From Gallibacterium faecale (GTDB taxonomy: Bacteria > Pseudomonadota > Gammaproteobacteria > Enterobacterales > Pasteurellaceae), in assembly GCF_027920745.1 (NCBI RefSeq), contig NZ_JAQIBB010000001.1, positions 79,710-143,709 of the forward strand: a DNA stretch of 64,000 nt, in the 5' to 3' direction. Below are positions 27,155 to 34,523 of the stretch, piece by piece. Within the stretch, counting starts at the first letter, position 1. Every line of letters starts with the position of its first letter. Below the pieces are notes generated by a model. That model was not told the origin of the DNA and did not search any database. It worked only from the letters and a program-made list of their open reading frames with translations. The position numbers and the translations under genes are program-made.

Positions 27155-28360
27155 ATGACAAAGCAGTTAATGAATTCACCACAAAAATTACAACATTTAG
27201 GGTCTATTTATCGTTTAATTGAACAATTTGATTTAATTTCACGGATTGATTTATCAAAAATTTCAGGGCTAGCCCCAGCTAGTATTACTAACTTCACACG
27301 TGATTTAATCGATTTAAAATTAGTGATAGAACGCACTACGCAAACGCCTATTGTAAGAGGGCGTCCTGCAGTTGGATTGGCGATTTCTCCTTTTTATTGG
27401 CAATCGTTATGTGTTGTATTAAATGAAAGAGAAATTACTATTTTCTTGTGTGAGTTAAATGGTAAAACTGTTGCTAGCAAAACTTTCCCGTTACAAGCTA
27501 AACAGTATCAAAATTTAGCAAACTTACTCGCAGAAAATTTACGTGATTTCCAAGCAGAATTTCGTTCTCAAGTGATGCAAATTTTTGCTATTTCAGTGGT
27601 TGTAGAAGGGCAGTTAAACCGCCAACAAACAGGAATTCAGCGCTTAGGGCAGTTTGAAATTGATGTTGAGTTACAAACTATATTAAGTGATGAATTTAAT
27701 TTACCAATTATTTTATCTGAATACTTTCCGGCTTGGGTATTTGCTGAATCAAGCTTAGGGGCAGCAATTAGTAGCGAGAACGTTATCTACTTACAAGTAG
27801 ATGATGTGATTAATATGAGTGTTTCTATTAAAGGGAAAATGATTCAAGGCAATAAACAGCAACGAATGAATATAGATCGAGTTTGTTTGCCAATGTTAAG
27901 CCCGTTATCTACTATTATTAGCGAACATTTATTGCCTGAAGATGCACAACAGTTACAACATCATGTAACTTATTCCGCGATTTATCGTTTAGTAAATCAT
28001 CTTTTACCGAACGATTTAGAAGATAATGCACAAAAAATTGAATACCTTTGTGAATTGGCTAATCAAGGTAATCAATCTGCGATTGATATTTTACAATATG
28101 TAGCAGATGGAATTTCTTATGTCTTAATGAATCTAGTGAATATTTTTTCATCCGATAAAATTATGATCAATTCGAGTTATTTGGGTGCAAATACGATTTT
28201 TGTTGAACATCTAAAACAGAAGTTAAATGAAAATTTACTACTCGATCAACATAAGGTCGATATTATCACAGGGCATTATGCGCAGAATAATGCGGTTGTA
28301 GCGAGTGCGATGGTGAAAAAATACCTTTACAATGGCGATTTAATTGGTTCTTTAATGTAA
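27155..28360 (+). CDS. ROK-family regulator, Mlc/NagC-like, lacking the usual metal and sugar motifs
   Basis: 401 residues. The N-terminal winged helix (residues about 15-75, ISRIDLSKISGLAPASITNF and RGRPAVGL) matches Mlc/NagC, as does the C-terminal MVKKYLYNGDL. The central ROK signatures are missing: where Mlc has ExGH and the zinc cluster CxCGxxGC, this protein reads MNIDRVCLPMLSP (238-250), with a single Cys. The VGAGV-like loop is replaced by INMSV. Sugar binding and zinc-dependent interaction with the glucose PTS protein are thus doubtful. DNA binding looks intact. The gene stands alone with a strong terminator. I see no strong Shine-Dalgarno; ATG at 27170 is an alternative start. Confidence 0.82.
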   Translation: MTKQLMNSPQKLQHLGSIYRLIEQFDLISRIDLSKISGLAPASITNFTRDLIDLKLVIERTTQTPIVRGRPAVGLAISPFYWQSLCVVLNEREITIFLCELNGKTVASKTFPLQAKQYQNLANLLAENLRDFQAEFRSQVMQIFAISVVVEGQLNRQQTGIQRLGQFEIDVELQTILSDEFNLPIILSEYFPAWVFAESSLGAAISSENVIYLQVDDVINMSVSIKGKMIQGNKQQRMNIDRVCLPMLSPLSTIISEHLLPEDAQQLQHHVTYSAIYRLVNHLLPNDLEDNAQKIEYLCELANQGNQSAIDILQYVADGISYVLMNLVNIFSSDKIMINSSYLGANTIFVEHLKQKLNENLLLDQHKVDIITGHYAQNNAVVASAMVKKYLYNGDLIGSLM

Positions 28361-28398
28361 TTCTATCCCAGTAATTAAAATAGATAGAATTTACTGTG

Positions 28399-28429
28399 AT
28401 TACCTCGAGAATATCGAGGTAATTTTTTA
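28399..28429 (+). terminator. Terminator after the ROK regulator gene
   Basis: Perfect stem ATTACCTCGA / TCGAGGTAAT with a 4-5 base loop, followed by TTTTTTAT. Confidence 0.9.
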
Positions 28430-28470
28430 TCTTCAATTTGACTAAGTTGACAAATGCGATGCCTAAAGCG

Positions 28471-28509
28471 CATAAAAAGAAAAACCCCTGTTCCATAAAG
28501 GAACAGGGG
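28471..28509 (-). terminator. Strong hairpin with T tail on the - strand
   Basis: A perfect 10-bp stem (CCCCTGTTCC / GGAACAGGGG) with loop ATAAA runs, on the - strand, into TTTTTCTTTTTATG. It is the first terminator downstream of the ydgJ-like gene, but 165 bases past its stop, leaving a long 3' tail. Confidence 0.85.
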
Positions 28510-28673
28510 GAAGTTTCAATGAATAAAATAAAAAAAACATTTGCTTACGCGTTTGCAGTCACTAGCGGTTACTAAGACCGGCAAAAAAATAAAAAGTTCA
28601 AAAAAATCTAAAAAATTTTTAAAAATAATAGAAAAAATATTTTTTATATTAAAATCAAATAGTTATTTTTGTA
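28510..28673. other. Intergenic stretch between hairpin and oxidoreductase gene
   Basis: Part of a 313-base gap between convergent genes. On the + strand an 18-codon frame (28519-28575, starting MNKIKKTFAY) has GGGGGA upstream as a possible ribosome-binding site, but that site lies in the hairpin arm and no + strand gene follows. The remainder is A-rich on the + strand. It could be a long 3' untranslated region or a small RNA ending at the hairpin. Confidence 0.4.
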
Positions 28674-29714
28674 TCAAAGCATAATTTTTCTACCGCTTTC
28701 TGCGCTAAGATAAACTTTCTCAATTAAGTCTAATACTTTTGCTGCTTGTTCTGCGGTTACTTGTAATGATTCATCAGCCGTTAATGCAGCATAAATATTG
28801 TCATAATAGGCTTGATAATTGCCAGATACAGTTTCTAATGCTGTACAAATATGTACGCCATTTACTTCTGTATTGAGTGTTCCCCAAAATGCTTTATCTT
28901 CTTTATTCCAATCTCCTTTAGGAACAACACCCGCCATCAATAAGGCTTCTTGGTTATCTATTTCATATTTTACATACGATCCGAGTGTGCCATGCATTGC
29001 AATACTTGGTCCTTTTTCCCGTACATATTTACTTGATGACATGACTACTTTTTTATCTTGATAATAGAAATAGATTTGGAAATTATCTTCTCCTAATGAA
29101 CCTTGGTGTTGGTAGCGTAAATCAGCATATAACGCCTGAGGCAGCCCAAATAGATGAACCACATGATCGATTAAATGAACGCCTAGATCATAAACTAAAC
29201 CGACACCTCGTTCGCCAGTTTCTTTCCATGCTTTGCTATTTTTTGCTTGAGTATAGCGATCATAGTGAATTTCATAATCTACAATATCGCCTAACAAGCC
29301 ACTCTTTAATAGTTGTTTTACGGTCAAAATCCCATTATCCCAACGGCGGTTTTGATAAACAGAAAGCTTAACTTGATGTTGTTTCGCTAATTCGGCAAGC
29401 TCTTTTGCTTCCGCAGCAGTAACACTTAATGGTTTTTCTACAATAATATGTTTGCCGGCTAAAATCGCTTTTTTCGTGAAATCATAATGGGTCAAATTTG
29501 GTGTGGTAATGATGACGAGATCAACATCATCAGTTAATAGCTCTTCAAATTGACGTACAGTAGTAATTTGAGGATATTTGGTTGCTACTTTATTCCCTGT
29601 ACGTTCAAAAATTTTCACCACTTGGAATCGCGGATCATTCAATAAAAAAGGGAGGTGAAATACATTGGCTGACATACCAAATCCAGCAATTCCAACACGT
29701 ATCACTTGTTGCAT
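28674..29714 (-). CDS. Gfo/Idh/MocA-family oxidoreductase, YdgJ-like
   Basis: NAD(P)-dependent dehydrogenase of 346 residues. The Rossmann motif VGIAGFGMSA is near the N-terminus, the family catalytic-lysine motif EKPLSVTAAEAKEL lies near residue 95, and the hydride-site region GVGLVYDLGVHLIDH near 165-180. It follows the E. coli YdgJ layout (VYQNRRWDNG matching VFHNRRWDSD). The substrate, probably a sugar or polyol derivative, is unknown. Its start lies 21 bases after hmrM with AAGGAGATTTT as ribosome-binding site, so it is likely co-transcribed with that efflux gene. Confidence 0.88.
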   Translation of the reverse strand: MQQVIRVGIAGFGMSANVFHLPFLLNDPRFQVVKIFERTGNKVATKYPQITTVRQFEELLTDDVDLVIITTPNLTHYDFTKKAILAGKHIIVEKPLSVTAAEAKELAELAKQHQVKLSVYQNRRWDNGILTVKQLLKSGLLGDIVDYEIHYDRYTQAKNSKAWKETGERGVGLVYDLGVHLIDHVVHLFGLPQALYADLRYQHQGSLGEDNFQIYFYYQDKKVVMSSSKYVREKGPSIAMHGTLGSYVKYEIDNQEALLMAGVVPKGDWNKEDKAFWGTLNTEVNGVHICTALETVSGNYQAYYDNIYAALTADESLQVTAEQAAKVLDLIEKVYLSAESGRKIML

Positions 29715-29735
29715 AGATAAAATCTCCTTATCATA

Positions 29736-31124
29736 CTATTTAATTTTTTCTAATCGAGTAAATAAAATCTCTTCAGGTAAACGTTGAATATGACGTAAAC
29801 GGAAGAAGAGTAGGCAAGCCACAGTCGTTAAACAAACAACAAAACCAATCCAAAAGCCAGCAGCTGTCATATGAGGAACAATCCAATCAGTTAAGCCAAG
29901 AACATAGCCAACAGGCATACCTACCACCCAATAACCAAATAGAGAGATCCACAACACTGATTTAGTATCTTTATAGCCACGCAAAGCACCACCGATAATG
30001 GTTTGTGTCGTATCTGAAAATTGATAAACAGCAGCAAAAATTAACAATGATGATGCCATAATAATGACGTTTTGATCACTAACAAAAATACTGGCAATAT
30101 TTTGCCGAAATAATAAGGTAATGGTTGCGGTAAATAAGGTAACAGTAAGTCCTAAACTTAAAGCACAAAACGTAAATTGTTTAGCTTGTAATGCATTACC
30201 TGCCCCCAAACTTTGCCCAACAAGAATAGTCGTTGCCATCGAAATTGACATTGGCAACATATAAATGAATGAGCTGGTATTTAAGGCAATTTGATGGCTA
30301 GCAATAATTTCTGCGCCAAACGGCGAAATTAGCAGCGAAATGATACAAAAGAGCAGCACCTCACAACAAATTGATACTGCAATAGGGAAACCAAGACGCA
30401 CTAACTTATTTAGCGTTTTTGGATTTGGTTTTTCAATAATTTGCTCAAAAATGTTGAGATCACGTTGGCTTGGTACGTTATAGCAATAAATAATAATAAG
30501 CAGGAATGCTACCCAGTTTAAAATCATTGTTGCAATTCCACATCCTACGGCACCAAAAGCAGGAACGCCAAACGAACCATAGATAAAAATATAGTTTAAC
30601 GGGATATTTAACAATAAGCAGGTAAACGCAATCACCATAGCTGGTTTGGTTTTAGCAATACCATCATTTAAACAACGAAAGTTCATCATTAATAAATAAG
30701 GTAATGCCCCAAACGCCATCACTTGGAGATAACCTTCGGTAATATTTGCTAATTCTGCATCCATTCCCATTAAATCAATAATAAATCGACTGTTATAAAC
30801 AATTAGAAAGATAGGAATACTAATTGTTACCGCAATCCAGATTCCTTGACGAACTTGATGGGCAATTAATTTACGTTTACCCGATCCATTTAAGTAGGAA
30901 ATCGTTGGTGGCAAAGCTAATAGCAAACCTTGTCCAAATAGCAGCAATGGGAACCAAATTGAAGCTCCCACAGAAATTGCAGCCATATCTTTTGCACTAA
31001 CACGACCCGCCATAATAGTATCGGTTAGTCCCATTGAATTTTGTGCGACTTGTGCAATCAGAATAGGCGATGCAAGTTTAATCAATTCAATAATTTGTGT
31101 TTTATATCTTTGCCAATTTGTCAT
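29736..31124 (-). CDS. hmrM: MATE multidrug efflux transporter HmrM (NorM type)
   Basis: 462 residues, twelve predicted membrane helices in two related halves. The N-terminal ASPILIAQVAQNSMGLTDTIMAG carries the Asn/Asp pair typical of NorM/HmrM proteins. The second half repeats the pattern (FPIAVSICCEVLLFC). In Haemophilus influenzae HmrM is a sodium-coupled exporter of dyes and fluoroquinolones, and its gene also lies beside riboflavin synthase, as here. It diverges from ribE. Substrates in this organism are inferred. Confidence 0.92.
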   Translation of the reverse strand: MTNWQRYKTQIIELIKLASPILIAQVAQNSMGLTDTIMAGRVSAKDMAAISVGASIWFPLLLFGQGLLLALPPTISYLNGSGKRKLIAHQVRQGIWIAVTISIPIFLIVYNSRFIIDLMGMDAELANITEGYLQVMAFGALPYLLMMNFRCLNDGIAKTKPAMVIAFTCLLLNIPLNYIFIYGSFGVPAFGAVGCGIATMILNWVAFLLIIIYCYNVPSQRDLNIFEQIIEKPNPKTLNKLVRLGFPIAVSICCEVLLFCIISLLISPFGAEIIASHQIALNTSSFIYMLPMSISMATTILVGQSLGAGNALQAKQFTFCALSLGLTVTLFTATITLLFRQNIASIFVSDQNVIIMASSLLIFAAVYQFSDTTQTIIGGALRGYKDTKSVLWISLFGYWVVGMPVGYVLGLTDWIVPHMTAAGFWIGFVVCLTTVACLLFFRLRHIQRLPEEILFTRLEKIK

Positions 31125-31208
31125 AGAATGTCCGACGTTTGTAATTTTAGTTAGTTGCCTTTTCTAACATACAGCAGTAACAAGATTTTTTCATTTAAGG
31201 AGAAAAGT

Positions 31209-31820
31209 ATGTTTACAGGAATTATTCAAGGAAAAGCAAAAATCCATGAAATTAAAGCGAAAGATAATTTTAGAACACACATTATAAAAATGCCACAGGA
31301 TTTATTGTCTGGTTTGACGTTAGGTGCTTCTGTTGCACATAACGGCGTTTGTTTAACAGTCACCAAAATTGAAGGCGATTTAATCAGTTTCGATTTAATG
31401 CAAGAAACGTTGAAAATTACCAATCTAGGCGAATTAAAAGTTGGCGATGAAATTAATGTAGAACGTGCTATGAAGATTGGTGATGAAGTCGGCGGACACC
31501 TATTATCTGGGCATGTGTACTGTACGGCAGAAATTGAACAAATCTTATCTTCACCGAATAATCGTCAAGTTTGGTTTAAATTACCTAATCAAGAGGTTAT
31601 GAAATATATTTTAACTAAGGGCTATATTGCGGTTGATGGTATTAGTTTGACGATTGGTGAAGTAAAAGAACAATCTTTTTGCGTTAATTTAATTCCAGAA
31701 ACGTTACAACGTACCATTCTTAGTCAAAAACAAGTACATGATAAAGTGAATATTGAATTGGATTCACAAACACAAGCTGTGGTAGATACGGTAGAGCGTT
31801 ATTTAAGTCAGCAAAAATAG
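31209..31820 (+). CDS. ribE: Riboflavin synthase, alpha subunit
   Basis: Catalyses the dismutation of two 6,7-dimethyl-8-ribityllumazine molecules to riboflavin. 203 residues from the ATG at 31209 (Shine-Dalgarno AAGGAGAAAAG), beginning MFTGIIQGKAKI as the family does; an upstream in-frame ATG adds 18 atypical residues. The two lumazine-binding repeats are visible: GASVAHNGVCLTV in the first and GYIAVDGISLTI in the second, with GGHLLSGHV between. No FMN riboswitch was seen upstream. Confidence 0.95.
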   Translation: MFTGIIQGKAKIHEIKAKDNFRTHIIKMPQDLLSGLTLGASVAHNGVCLTVTKIEGDLISFDLMQETLKITNLGELKVGDEINVERAMKIGDEVGGHLLSGHVYCTAEIEQILSSPNNRQVWFKLPNQEVMKYILTKGYIAVDGISLTIGEVKEQSFCVNLIPETLQRTILSQKQVHDKVNIELDSQTQAVVDTVERYLSQQK

Positions 31821-31842
31821 ATAAGATTTTATTGAATATAAC

Positions 31843-32201
31843 AAGGGCTAATTTTGATGATAAATTAGCCTCAGAGTGCGGACAAATCTAAATTTACTCA
31901 CAATCTTAATAAATGTTTAATGGGTTCCATCTCACACTTGTCCGAATGTAAATAAGATTTTCAGGCAAAAAAAGTGATCATTTTTCGAACGTAGTGAGAA
32001 AAATCTCTGTTTTTTGCCGCCCGGAAAATCTTATTGGAATGAGGATTAGCAAGTGTGCGAGGTTTGCTTCGTTTTCTTTACACAAGTAAAGAAAATGAAG
32101 TCGCCCTTTAGGGCGAAACCTAAATGTTAATTAAAACAAGAATATCTAAAAAATATTAAATAGACTTTGCCATCAAATTAATGGGTTATAAATTAGCCCT
32201 T
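31843..32201. other. ribE-purR intergenic region with split inverted arms around repeat copy A
   Basis: AAGGGCTAATTT at 31843-31854 and AAATTAGCCCTT at 32190-32201 are perfect inverted copies, the second followed by TTGTTTATAT. Together they would make a good terminator, but they now lie about 335 bases apart with repeat copy A between them. A shorter hairpin (GGCTAATTT / AAATTAGCC, ending at 31870) remains at the ribE side. Confidence 0.6.
31877..32125. repeat. Palindrome-rich intergenic repeat, copy A
   Basis: About 250 bases that recur at 33338-33599 in the same orientation. The centre is one long imperfect palindrome (31933-32057): CACACTTG pairs with CAAGTGTG, AATAAGATTTTC (31951-31962) with GAAAATCTTATT (32024-32035), and GGCAAAAAA with TTTTTTGCC. 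A second hairpin follows (CTTCGTTTTCTTT / AAAGAAAATGAAG) and then CGCCCTTTAGGGCG. No protein is encoded. It looks like a non-coding dispersed element or structured RNA rather than an insertion sequence. Confidence 0.85.
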
Positions 32202-32216
32202 TTGTTTATATAAAAA

Positions 32217-33221
32217 TTAAGCAAGTTTTTTAACTGATTTACGGATAATTAACTCTGGATGCATTTCAATTCGAGCAGGTTCTTTATTTTTATCTGTCAT
32301 CCGAGCAATTAACAGATCGATTGCCATAATCCCTAAACGCATTTTGGATTGATGTACAGTGGTTAATGGCGGTGCATAAAAACGGGAAGCATGAATATCA
32401 TCATAGCCAATAATTGAAATATCTTCTGGTACTGAAAGTCCTTTTTCGCCAATTGCAGAGATTGCACCTAACGCCATCACATCATTACAACAAAAAACAG
32501 CGGTTGGTAATTCATCTTGGATCAAGATCTTATTCATACATTCAAACCCATCTTCAGGTTCAAAATGTCCTTCTAACACCCAATTTTGATTAATTGGTAA
32601 TTTTGCTTCTTCCATCGCTTTAACATAGCCATCGTAGCGTGTTTTTGCGGTTGTTTTATCTAAATCACCCGCAATAATACCAATTTTCTTATGCCCAGAA
32701 TCAATCAAATATTTTGTCGCTAAATAGCCACCTTCAAAGCTATTATCTTGAATTACATCCATATTAGAATTGTTAGGACCCCAGTCCATTACGACAATTG
32801 GCAGAGTAGTAAAGTGAGCAAAGAGATCTTTGGAATCCTGTGTATATTCTGAACACATTACCATAATACCATCTACTCTTTTTTTCACTAACATATCTAA
32901 ATGATTGCTGATTTTTTGGAAATTATTTTGTGTATTGCATAAAAATAAAGAATAACCCTGTTGATAGCAATATTCTTCAACGGCATGGACAATTTCAGCA
33001 AAATAAGGTGTTTCACTGGTTGTTATCATCATTCCAATTGATTTGGTTGTATTTACTTTTAAGCTACGAGCAACAGCACTGGGTGAGTAGTTAAGTTGTT
33101 GGATTGCGTCCCAAACTAATTTAGTTGTGTCCTCAGCAACAAAGCGAGTTTTATTAATTACATGAGAAACTGTTGTAGTTGATACCCCTGCTAATTTTGC
33201 GACATCTTTAATTGTTGCCAT
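32217..33221 (-). CDS. purR: Purine repressor PurR (LacI family)
   Basis: 334 residues from the ATG at 33221, which has a strong GGAGGTTATC ribosome-binding site; an ATG further upstream would add 28 hydrophobic residues absent in the family. The N-terminal helix-turn-helix (TIKDVAKLAGVSTTTVSHVIN) and hinge (YSPSAVARSLK) match PurR nearly residue for residue. The periplasmic-binding-like domain follows, with TTVHQSKMRLG near the end. In E. coli PurR binds hypoxanthine or guanine and represses purine synthesis. It is flanked on both sides by copies of the same repeat, with no neighbour in an operon. Confidence 0.93.
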   Translation of the reverse strand: MATIKDVAKLAGVSTTTVSHVINKTRFVAEDTTKLVWDAIQQLNYSPSAVARSLKVNTTKSIGMMITTSETPYFAEIVHAVEEYCYQQGYSLFLCNTQNNFQKISNHLDMLVKKRVDGIMVMCSEYTQDSKDLFAHFTTLPIVVMDWGPNNSNMDVIQDNSFEGGYLATKYLIDSGHKKIGIIAGDLDKTTAKTRYDGYVKAMEEAKLPINQNWVLEGHFEPEDGFECMNKILIQDELPTAVFCCNDVMALGAISAIGEKGLSVPEDISIIGYDDIHASRFYAPPLTTVHQSKMRLGIMAIDLLIARMTDKNKEPARIEMHPELIIRKSVKKLA

Positions 33222-33316
33222 GATAACCTCCAAAAAAATTTGGGCTATTATAAAGATAAATATAGGAAATGTTAGTTTTTTTGTTAAATTTGTGCTCAAG
33301 TTCACAAAATTGGCTA

Positions 33317-33635
33317 TTTTTATAAAAATAGTTAGACTGCTGACAAACCTAAGATTAGTAACAAGTCTTCATTAAATGTTTAATGGGTTCCCTCTTACAC
33401 TTGCCCGAATGGAAATAAGATTTTCAGGCAAAAAAAGTGATCATTTTTCGAACATAGTGAGAAAAATCTCTGTTTTTTGCCGCCCGGAAAATCTTATTGG
33501 AATGAGGATTAGCAAGTGTGCGAGGGCGTACTTTCTTTTGCTTCGTTTTCTTTGTACGAGCAAAGAAAATGAAGTCGCCCTTTAGGGCGAAACCTAAATA
33601 CTATTAGAGTAAAAATACTAGTTTTTATAAAAATA
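33317..33635. repeat. 14-base direct repeats bracketing repeat copy B
   Basis: TTTTTATAAAAATA occurs at 33317-33330 and again at 33622-33635, just outside copy B. They could be a target-site duplication; because the motif is an AT-rich palindrome, chance or shared structure is also possible. Confidence 0.45.
33338..33599. repeat. Palindrome-rich intergenic repeat, copy B
   Basis: Second copy of the element at 31877-32125, same orientation, roughly nine of ten positions identical across the centre, with an extra CGTACTTTCTTTTG block before the second hairpin. The central palindrome spans about 33397-33519. It lies 117 bases upstream of the purR start codon, between purR and the end of the trp operon. 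A 69-codon frame inside it is a by-product of the repeat. Confidence 0.85.
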
Positions 33636-33649
33636 AATAAATTCTCGCA

Positions 33650-33690
33650 ATAAAAAAGACTACCAATTTAATTTGATAGCCTTTCTTTTG
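33650..33690 (-). terminator. trp operon terminator
   Basis: On the - strand, AAAGGCTATCAA and TTGGTAGTCTTT pair over 12 bases with two G-T wobbles, followed by TTTATTG. It begins about 25 bases after the trpA stop. Confidence 0.75.
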
Positions 33691-33708
33691 AAGATATTCA
33701 AACTCGTT

Positions 33709-34521
33709 TTAGTTTTTATAGGTAGCTTGTTTCATATTACGAACAAATTCAGCTAATTCCGATAAACATTGTTGATGATTATCTAAATTTCGTTCGATAA
33801 TTTTTACTACCGCTGAACCTGAGATTGCTCCAGCTGTTCCCGCAGCCAAAGCCTCTTTTACTTGTTGTGGTTGTGCAATACCAAACCCTTGTAAAAGCGG
33901 CGGTGCATTATGTGCTTTTAAGCGTTGGATTAAATCCTCTAAATTGCTTGCATGAGATTGATTTTCTGCACTTGTTACGCCAGCACGAGAAACAAGATAA
34001 GTATAACCTTGGCTCGTCTTAGCAATACCTTCTATTGTTTTTTCATTGGCATTCGGTGGGCAAATAAATACAGGCTGAATATTAAATTTATGTGCACTTT
34101 CTAGATAATCTGCCGCTGCAAATAGAGGAATATCTGCGACTAAAACTGCATCTACTCCAACTTGTTGGCAGCGTTGATAGAAACCATCTAATGTTTTGGC
34201 ATAAATCAAATTCGCACAAAGTAATAAACTAATTGGAATTTCAGGATATTTAGCACGAACTTTCTCTAATAATTCAAAGCAAGCATCTGTACTAAATCCG
34301 GCAGATAAGACACGATTATTTGCGGCTTGAATCACTGGCCCATCAAGTAACGGATCAGAGAAAGGAAAACCTAACTCTAACGCATCTGCACCATTATCTA
34401 CTAATGTACAAATAATTTCGAAAGAGCGGTCAAGTGTTGGATCACATAAAGTCACGAAAGGAACAAATGCCCCCTGGTTTTGTTGTTGTAATTTAGCAAA
34501 AAGTTGATTAAACCGACTCAT
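33709..34521 (-). CDS. trpA: Tryptophan synthase alpha chain
   Basis: Cleaves indole-3-glycerol phosphate to indole and glyceraldehyde 3-phosphate; the indole passes to TrpB in the alpha2-beta2 complex. 270 residues, with the catalytic Glu49 and Asp60 in the same positions as in the Salmonella enzyme (DALELGFPFSDPLLDGP). The phosphate-binding region GFGIAQPQQVKEAL and GAISGSAVVKIIE are near the C-terminus. The gene follows trpB by two bases with an AAGGAG site and is the last of the trp operon. Confidence 0.96.
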   Translation of the reverse strand: MSRFNQLFAKLQQQNQGAFVPFVTLCDPTLDRSFEIICTLVDNGADALELGFPFSDPLLDGPVIQAANNRVLSAGFSTDACFELLEKVRAKYPEIPISLLLCANLIYAKTLDGFYQRCQQVGVDAVLVADIPLFAAADYLESAHKFNIQPVFICPPNANEKTIEGIAKTSQGYTYLVSRAGVTSAENQSHASNLEDLIQRLKAHNAPPLLQGFGIAQPQQVKEALAAGTAGAISGSAVVKIIERNLDNHQQCLSELAEFVRNMKQATYKN

Positions 34522-34523
34522 AA

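Noticed and set aside
28266..28496. 76-codon frame on the - strand beginning MEQGFFF
   Set aside because: It runs through two terminators and the 3' end of the ROK regulator gene in antisense.
28519..28575. 18-codon frame that looks like an aromatic leader peptide
   Set aside because: No + strand biosynthetic gene follows; the next gene is convergent. Kept only as part of a small-RNA possibility.
31125..31208. Possible FMN riboswitch before ribE
   Set aside because: The gap to the divergent hmrM gene is too short and none of the conserved FMN aptamer blocks is present.
33222..33305. 28-residue hydrophobic extension of PurR
   Set aside because: PurR begins with its helix-turn-helix; the ATG at 33221 has a strong ribosome-binding site.
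33376..33585. 69-codon frame on the + strand upstream of purR
   Set aside because: It is contained in repeat copy B, and the matching frame is broken in copy A, so it is a by-product of the repeat.
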